Shown: in pieces, positions 32,871 through 37,115 of the stretch | Numbering within the stretch: position 1 is the first letter of the stretch | Layout of the letters: each line of letters begins with the position of its first letter | Origin: Candidatus Scybalomonas excrementigallinarum | Lineage (GTDB): Bacteria; Bacillota; Clostridia; Lachnospirales; Lachnospiraceae | Length of the DNA: 37,115 bases | Direction: 5' to 3' | NCBI GenBank assembly: GCA_018710905.1 | Contig: DVIZ01000182.1 | Coordinates: forward strand, 1 to 37,115 | Notes under the pieces: model-generated | The model's input: only the letters and a program-made list of their open reading frames with translations | Database searches by the model: none | What the model was told of the DNA's origin: nothing | Translations under genes and position numbers: made by a program

Positions 32871-33761
32871 ATGAAGCAATATATTTGTATTGATATCGGT
32901 GGAACATCGATAAAATATGGTATCATAAAAGAGGATGGAGTATTTTTGATTACCGATGAAATGCCAACAGAGGCAAAAGAAAAAGGTGGAGAAGGCATTA
33001 TGGAAAAGGTTCGTTTTATTGTTGCTGATTATAAGAACCGATATGAGATAGATGGGGTTTGCATATCGACAGCAGGAATGGTGGACTGGAAGAAAGGTTG
33101 TATTATTCATGCCTCCTCTTTAATTCCAAACTACACGGGGACGAAAATCAAAGAGAGAGTGGAAGAAGAGTTCGGGATTCCGTGTGAGGTGGAAAATGAT
33201 GTGAATTGTGCAGGACTTGCGGAATTTTATGGAGGAGCGGGAAAAGGTTGTGAAAGCAGTTTATGCTTAACAATTGGAACAGGCATTGGAGGATCTTTTG
33301 TGTATCGTGGAGAGATCTTTCATGGATTTTCTGGAAGTGGTTGTGAAATTGGATATATGCATTTACCAGAAGGCGAATTTCAAGATCTGGGAGCTAGTAG
33401 TGTATTAGTAAAAAATGTAGCAAAAAAGAAAGGGCTAAAAGAAGGAGAGCTCAATGGAAAGATGATTTTTGAACAAGCAAAAGCAGGAGATGCTATTTGC
33501 ATAGAAGCCATTGAAAAAATGTGTGATGTATTAGGTATGGGAATTGCAAATATTTGCTATGTACTGAATCCAGAAATTGTCATATTAGGGGGCGGTATTA
33601 TGGCTCAGAAACAATATTTAGAGCCGATTCTTAAAAACAGTCTTGAAAAATATTTAATTCCGTTTGTAGCATCTCATACAAAGTTAGCATTTGCCCAAAA
33701 TGAGAATCAAGCGGGAATGTTAGGGGCTTATTATCACTTTAAAAATATTCATGCTAGGTAA
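32871..33761 (+). CDS. nanK: ROK-family kinase, probable N-acetylmannosamine kinase
   Basis: A 296-residue sugar kinase. The phosphate loop is DIGGTSIKYG (8-17), the catalytic Asp is D110 in VENDVNCAG, and the second ATP loop is IGTGIGGS (135-142). The ROK metal-binding CxCGxxGC motif is absent, and the usual ExGH reads E159-I-G-Y, so zinc binding is not expected. Given nanA and nanE, the most likely substrate is ManNAc, but N-acetylglucosamine or glucose kinase activity is possible from the family. It lies 62 bases after YhcH. Confidence 0.85.
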   Translation: MKQYICIDIGGTSIKYGIIKEDGVFLITDEMPTEAKEKGGEGIMEKVRFIVADYKNRYEIDGVCISTAGMVDWKKGCIIHASSLIPNYTGTKIKERVEEEFGIPCEVENDVNCAGLAEFYGGAGKGCESSLCLTIGTGIGGSFVYRGEIFHGFSGSGCEIGYMHLPEGEFQDLGASSVLVKNVAKKKGLKEGELNGKMIFEQAKAGDAICIEAIEKMCDVLGMGIANICYVLNPEIVILGGGIMAQKQYLEPILKNSLEKYLIPFVASHTKLAFAQNENQAGMLGAYYHFKNIHAR

Positions 33762-33808
33762 GAATAGAAAAATGATGGGATAGAGAGTGAGAAGAAAGGA
33801 AAGTAGAT

Positions 33809-34648
33809 ATGGAACATCAAATTCAAGCAATGATACCACTAATAGAATCAATTTATGAGAGTTTTACGCCTCTTGAAAAAACCATTGCGGATTTTTTTAT
33901 GAAAGAGAAAGAGGAAAACGATTTCTCCGCAAAAAATATTTCAAAAAAACTGTATATATCAGAAGCCTCATTATCCCGTTTTGCAAAAAAATGTGGATTT
34001 TCAGGATATCGGGAATTTTTATTCCACTATCAGCAGGAAAAAGAGACAAAAAAAGTATTTCCAGTACATGACTATCATTCGACACAAGTATTAGATACTT
34101 ACCAAGAACTTTTAAATAAAACCTACCATTTGATGAATGAGGAACAGATGGAGAGAATTGTAAAGTTGCTGTCTACGAAAAGTAGAATTTATGTCTATGG
34201 CAAGGGAAGTTCTGGGCTGGTTGCCCAAGAGATGAAACTTCGATTTATGCGTCTTGGTGTCAATATTGAAGCCATTACAGATGAACATATTATGAAGATG
34301 AATGCTGTCTTATTGGACAAAAACTGTCTTGTAATCGGAATTAGTGTCAGTGGAACAAATGAGGAAGTGCTCAATTCTTTACAAATGGCGAAAGCACAAG
34401 GCTCTTCTACAATTTTAATGAGTGCAAGAAGAGATAAAAGTTTTCGTTTTTGTGATGAGGTTTTGGTAGTAGCATCAAAGAAATATTTAGAAAATGGAAT
34501 GGCGATTTCTCCTCAGTTTCCAGTTTTAGTTATGGTGGATATTGTATATTCTCGTTTTCTAGAATCCGATAAGTTCCATAAAGAAGCATTACATGATCTG
34601 ACGCTTAATGCGTTACATGAGAAAAAAAGAGCGTTTGAATATGAGTAA
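33809..34648 (+). CDS. RpiR-family transcriptional regulator (HTH plus SIS domain)
   Basis: A 279-residue regulator. The N-terminal helix-turn-helix (about 1-77) includes ISKKLYISEASLSRFAKKCGFSGYREF; a SIS sugar-phosphate-binding domain follows (about 110-245, RIYVYGKGSSGLVAQEMKLRFMRLGVN and LVIGISVSGTNEEVLNSLQMAKAQG). Such proteins (for example NanR and MurR) sense amino-sugar phosphates. As the last gene of the nan locus it is the likely regulator of this operon and perhaps of nagBA. GAAAGGAAAG precedes the ATG. Confidence 0.92.
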   Translation: MEHQIQAMIPLIESIYESFTPLEKTIADFFMKEKEENDFSAKNISKKLYISEASLSRFAKKCGFSGYREFLFHYQQEKETKKVFPVHDYHSTQVLDTYQELLNKTYHLMNEEQMERIVKLLSTKSRIYVYGKGSSGLVAQEMKLRFMRLGVNIEAITDEHIMKMNAVLLDKNCLVIGISVSGTNEEVLNSLQMAKAQGSSTILMSARRDKSFRFCDEVLVVASKKYLENGMAISPQFPVLVMVDIVYSRFLESDKFHKEALHDLTLNALHEKKRAFEYE

Positions 34649-34827
34649 AGGAAAGAAATGATTTTGTGAAAAATGCCAATTCCCTATCTCCCTTTGTAAA
34701 AGGAATATTTATCATTAGGATATCAAATATTTAGAGTGAAAGCTGTGAGAAGGGATAAGAGAAATTGGTGGGAAAATTAGGTGTAGAAGTTGAAGTTGTG
34801 CATAATTTATAAAAATTATTTGCTATA

Positions 34828-34856
34828 TTGACAAAAAAACATCTATTCTATATGAT
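34828..34856 (+). promoter_or_regulatory. Promoter of the etf gene
   Basis: TTGACA (34828-34833) and TATGAT (34851-34856) are 17 bases apart. The predicted leader is about 200 bases long. The sequence between the RpiR gene and this promoter (34649-34827) shows no feature I can name. Confidence 0.72.
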
Positions 34857-34899
34857 TATATATAGAAAATATATTGGGAGATAAAGCAATAGTAAAAAT

Positions 34900-34953
34900 G
34901 GAGAAGTGAAGAGCTTCTCCAAAAAAATAAGACCAATTGGTTCTACCAATTGG
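34900..34953 (+). other. Structured part of the etf leader with tandem CCAATTGG
   Basis: A hairpin of GGAGAAG (34900-34906) and CTTCTCC (34914-34920) is followed by seven As. Then CCAATTGGT (34933-34941) and ACCAATTGG (34945-34953) form a perfect 9-bp hairpin; each arm is itself built on the palindrome CCAATTGG, so it may instead be two repressor half sites. No T-tract follows either hairpin. The remaining leader (34954-35067) contains a 14-codon frame ending GKstop before the etf ribosome site, probably not a gene. Confidence 0.45.
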
Positions 34954-35067
34954 AGAGAAAAAACATTTTCTAAAAGAACTCTTTAGCAAGAAGAAGATTT
35001 AGAAAAACAAATGGGATTTCAAGTTGTAGTTACAAATAATGTTATTGGTAAATAAGGAGAAAAGAGT

Positions 35068-36831
35068 ATGGAGATCTTAGTATGTGTAAAACAAGTACCA
35101 GATGATTCTGTGGAGATTCATTTAAAAGATGGAGCTCCTGATTTTAGTCAAGCTGCTCCTGTTGTGAATGCATTTGACACGTATGCATTGGAGATGGCAG
35201 TTCGATTAAAAGAGGCGGTGGATGGAACCGTGACTGTTTTAAGTATTGGGCCAGAGAGCGCAAAGAATTCATTAAAAAATTGTTTAGCTGTTGGGGCGAG
35301 CAAAGCATTTTTAGTATCCGAAGAAGAATATGAACATCTAGATGCCAAAGGAATTGGAGAAGTTTTAAAAGGTGCGATTGAGAAAATCGAAGAACAAGAA
35401 GGCGTGAAATTCGATGTAGTCTTCTGTGGTAGAGAATCGACAGATTATGCGTTAGGACAGGTAGGAAGCGTATTAGCAGAAGAACTTGGCGTTGGTGTAA
35501 TTCAAAATATTGTGGATATTGAAAAAGTGGAAGAAAATATTGTAGCAAAACAGGAGACAGAAGAAGGGTACCGCCAAGTGGAAACAGCAACTCCTTGTGT
35601 TGTTACCGTTAATAAGCCAACGTATGATCCTCGTTATCCAACAATCAAAAGTAAAATGGCCGCAAGAAAGATTACTATTAACGAATTTTCTCTTGCTGAT
35701 GTTGGAAAAGAGAAAGAAACACTCCTTGTGGAAAATTTAGTGAAGGTTGTAAAAGTATATGAACCAGCGAAGAAAGCAGCAGGGGTAAAAATTAAGGCGG
35801 AGAGTGTAGAAGATGCAGTAGCACAGGCATTTTCACTTATGGAAGAAGCAAAAGTATTGCAGGAGGCAGGGAATATGATCTTTACAGAAAATAAAAAAAT
35901 TATGGTATATGTAGAAAGTAAAGAGAATAAAGCGGTTCAAGCAGGGCTTGAAGTATTGACTCCTGCAAAGGAATTAGCAAGTGAAGTAATTGTAGTTACA
36001 AATTCAGAAGAAGCTGCAAAACAAGTGTCTACAATGGGTGTTCAACAAGTGTTTGTAATCGAGGATACTTTTGAAATCGAAAGAGAAGCAAAGAAACTTG
36101 TACAGTTAGTAAAGGAGGAAAATCCATCCCTTCTCTTTATGGGAGCGACTCCAATTGGAAAAGATTTAGCGGCTGAAGTTGCTGCCAAGGTAAAGGGTGC
36201 TTGTATCACAGATGCCATTGGAGTAAAAGAAGAGAATGGAACAATTGTATACACTTGTCCTGTCTATGGGGGAACGGTATTAAATGATATTACTTCGGAT
36301 GCGGATATTCAAGTCGTTTCCATTCGTTCTGGAATTTTTAAGAAACCAGAAGGAAATGAAGCCCCAGTAGAAGTAGTGAAAGTACCAGTAGAAGTACATA
36401 ATTTAAAAACCGTTGTCAAAGAAACGGTCAAAGAAATTGTGGAAGCAGTTAACCTTGAAGAGGCCGATGTAATTGTAGCTGGTGGTAGAGGTCTTGGAAA
36501 TGAAGAGAACTTTAAACTAGTGGAGGAATTGGCAGAAGTTTGTGGCGGAGTTGTCGGTGCAACAAGACCAGCAATTGAAGCCAATTGGATTTCAAGAGCT
36601 CATCAGGTTGGACAGTCAGGAAAAATTGTTGCGCCAAAGCTTTATATCGCATTAGGAATTTCAGGGGCAACTCAGCATGTATCTGGTATGATTGGCTCTG
36701 GATATGTTATTGCAGTAAACAAAGATGAAGATGCGCCAATCTTTGATGTGGCTGATGTTGGAATTGTTGGAGATGTTGTGAAAGTAATTCCTCTTTTAAT
36801 TGAAGAGTTTAAAAAGAGAAAAGATAATTAA
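35068..36831 (+). CDS. etfBA: Electron transfer flavoprotein, EtfB-EtfA fusion
   Basis: A single 587-residue frame holds both subunits of an electron transfer flavoprotein, which passes electrons between acyl-CoA or lactate-type dehydrogenases and the redox pool. Residues 1-264 are EtfB (MEILVCVKQVPDDS, NAFDTYALEMAVRL, DVVFCGRESTDYALGQVG, TVNKPTYDPRYPTIKSKMAARK). Residues 270-587 are EtfA, with the FAD-binding AGGRGLG at about 471-477 and RPAIEANWISRAHQVGQSGK, ALGISGATQH. At the join, codon 265 is CAG within CAGGAGG, and ATG 35875 (residue 270) follows AGGAGG at a normal distance, so EtfA may also be started internally. Only one base (CAG versus TAG) separates this from two normal genes. No dehydrogenase partner lies in the window. 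Confidence 0.92.
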   Translation: MEILVCVKQVPDDSVEIHLKDGAPDFSQAAPVVNAFDTYALEMAVRLKEAVDGTVTVLSIGPESAKNSLKNCLAVGASKAFLVSEEEYEHLDAKGIGEVLKGAIEKIEEQEGVKFDVVFCGRESTDYALGQVGSVLAEELGVGVIQNIVDIEKVEENIVAKQETEEGYRQVETATPCVVTVNKPTYDPRYPTIKSKMAARKITINEFSLADVGKEKETLLVENLVKVVKVYEPAKKAAGVKIKAESVEDAVAQAFSLMEEAKVLQEAGNMIFTENKKIMVYVESKENKAVQAGLEVLTPAKELASEVIVVTNSEEAAKQVSTMGVQQVFVIEDTFEIEREAKKLVQLVKEENPSLLFMGATPIGKDLAAEVAAKVKGACITDAIGVKEENGTIVYTCPVYGGTVLNDITSDADIQVVSIRSGIFKKPEGNEAPVEVVKVPVEVHNLKTVVKETVKEIVEAVNLEEADVIVAGGRGLGNEENFKLVEELAEVCGGVVGATRPAIEANWISRAHQVGQSGKIVAPKLYIALGISGATQHVSGMIGSGYVIAVNKDEDAPIFDVADVGIVGDVVKVIPLLIEEFKKRKDN

Positions 36832-36883
36832 GCGATGAAATTTATCGGAAAGAATTTTCTTTTTCGAGTAGATTAGAATATAA

Positions 36884-36931
36884 AAAGAGTCATAGAAGAG
36901 TGATGTTCCATTCTTTTATGATTCTTTTTTT
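36884..36931 (+). terminator. Intrinsic terminator after the etf gene
   Basis: AGAGTCATAGAAGAGTG pairs with CATTCTTTTATGATTCT (a few G-T pairs), with loop ATGTTC, ending in eight Ts. Confidence 0.82.
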
Positions 36932-36934
36932 ATG

Positions 36935-36944
36935 TTATAGGATT
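36935..36944. repeat. TATAGGAA-type motif, partial copy F
   Basis: TTATAGGATT begins three bases after the etf terminator T-tract, as in copy A. The right half of the palindrome is missing; instead GGGTGTCAAAAGG follows, possibly because a mobile element lies next to it. Confidence 0.4.
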
Positions 36945-36950
36945 AGGGTG

Positions 36951-36972
36951 TCAAAAGGTCACTGACCTTTGA
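36951..36972. repeat. Inverted repeat upstream of the transposase, possible element end
   Basis: TCAAAAGGTCA and TGACCTTTGA form a nearly perfect inverted repeat (one extra A) with a one-base centre. It lies about 90 bases before the probable transposase start. It could be part of the left end of an insertion sequence or an operator; the other end is outside the window. Confidence 0.4.
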
Positions 36973-37062
36973 TATATATTTGTACCTTGAAAACTTAACA
37001 CGATATTCAAAATCACTGTGATATTTGGTAAAATATAAGTATCAAATATGGAGGTGATTCAA

Positions 37063-37115
37063 ATGTTTGTTACTAATAAGAATCAACAATTAACTCTGAC
37101 CGATAGCACTCTTAA
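37063..37115 (+). CDS. Probable transposase, 5' end only
   Basis: The first 17 codons of a gene run off the window: MFVTNKNQQLTLTDSTL. A strong GGAGGTGAT (37050-37058) precedes the ATG, and TTGTAC-N17-GATATT (36980-37008 region) is a possible promoter. The short start resembles IS1182-type transposases of Clostridia, which open with a similar NxxQLxLxDS text, but so few residues cannot prove it. Confidence 0.45.
   Translation, partial: MFVTNKNQQLTLTDSTL

Noticed and set aside
35000-35055. Short frame ending MGFQVVVTNNVIGK before etf
   Set aside because: It has only 14 codons after its ATG, a stop shortly upstream in frame and no clear ribosome site. It may be a remnant, but nothing supports a gene.
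1-37115. CRISPR arrays, phage genes, toxin-antitoxin or defence systems
   Set aside because: No regularly spaced repeats, and none of the coding regions resembles such a system; the CPBP protease alone is not evidence for one.

Overview
This is a low-GC Firmicutes chromosome segment, most likely from the family Lachnospiraceae (class Clostridia). The reasons are the AT-rich codon use, strong AGGAGG-type ribosome sites, a DUF3793 gene beside a flavodoxin, a NusG-domain-II protein paired with a Gx transporter, a bacterial acyl-ACP thioesterase, a DUF1846 protein and a type I pullulanase. I cannot name the genus.

Layout. 1-234 is the 3' end of a 23S rRNA gene. It is followed directly by eight tRNA genes (Asn, Glu, Met, Thr, Asp, Val, Leu, Gln) and a terminator, with no 5S gene between. 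1.4-7.5 kb holds housekeeping genes: acyl-ACP thioesterase, CvfB-type S1 protein, methyltransferase, CPBP protease, HAD phosphatase and DUF1846 protein. 7.5-11.7 kb holds a candidate small RNA, ftsH behind a perfect CIRCE operator, and serS. 11.7-13.5 kb is an apparent metal- or iron-responsive unit (DUF3793 protein and flavodoxin) with two copies of an AGTTAG-N6-CTAACT operator. 13.5-17.5 kb has a divergent VTC-like gene, L-lactate dehydrogenase, a PrxQ peroxiredoxin and DAHP synthase. 17.5-21.6 kb is one long cluster: maf, a zinc-type ABC importer (binding protein, ATPase, permease), a NusG-II protein and a Gx transporter. 21.7-23.5 kb is a minus-strand marR-MATE pair with a clear MarR-type operator. 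23.8-26.5 kb is a secreted type I pullulanase. 26.6-34.6 kb is an amino-sugar/sialic-acid locus: nagBA on the minus strand and, divergently, nanE, nanA, a sodium:solute symporter, YhcH, a ROK kinase and an RpiR regulator. 35.0-36.8 kb is a fused EtfB-EtfA electron-transfer flavoprotein. The window ends at the first codons of a probable transposase.

How the genes work together. NanA cleaves sialic acid, the ROK kinase would phosphorylate ManNAc, NanE converts ManNAc-6-P to GlcNAc-6-P, and NagA and NagB carry it to fructose-6-P. The only transporter in this locus is broken by two in-frame stops (codon 2 and codon 378), so in this strain uptake would have to come from elsewhere.

The points most worth a second look are: (1) the symporter with two nonsense codons; (2) the EtfB-EtfA fusion, where a CAG codon lies exactly where a TAG stop overlapping the etfA ribosome site would be expected; (3) the CIRCE element controlling ftsH; (4) the duplicated operator and long structured leader of the DUF3793/flavodoxin unit; (5) a roughly 33-residue insertion in the thioesterase; (6) a recurrent TATAGGAA element placed just after intrinsic terminator T-tracts; (7) a promoter-to-terminator small-RNA candidate at about 7632-7778. 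No CRISPR array, phage or defence system was seen.
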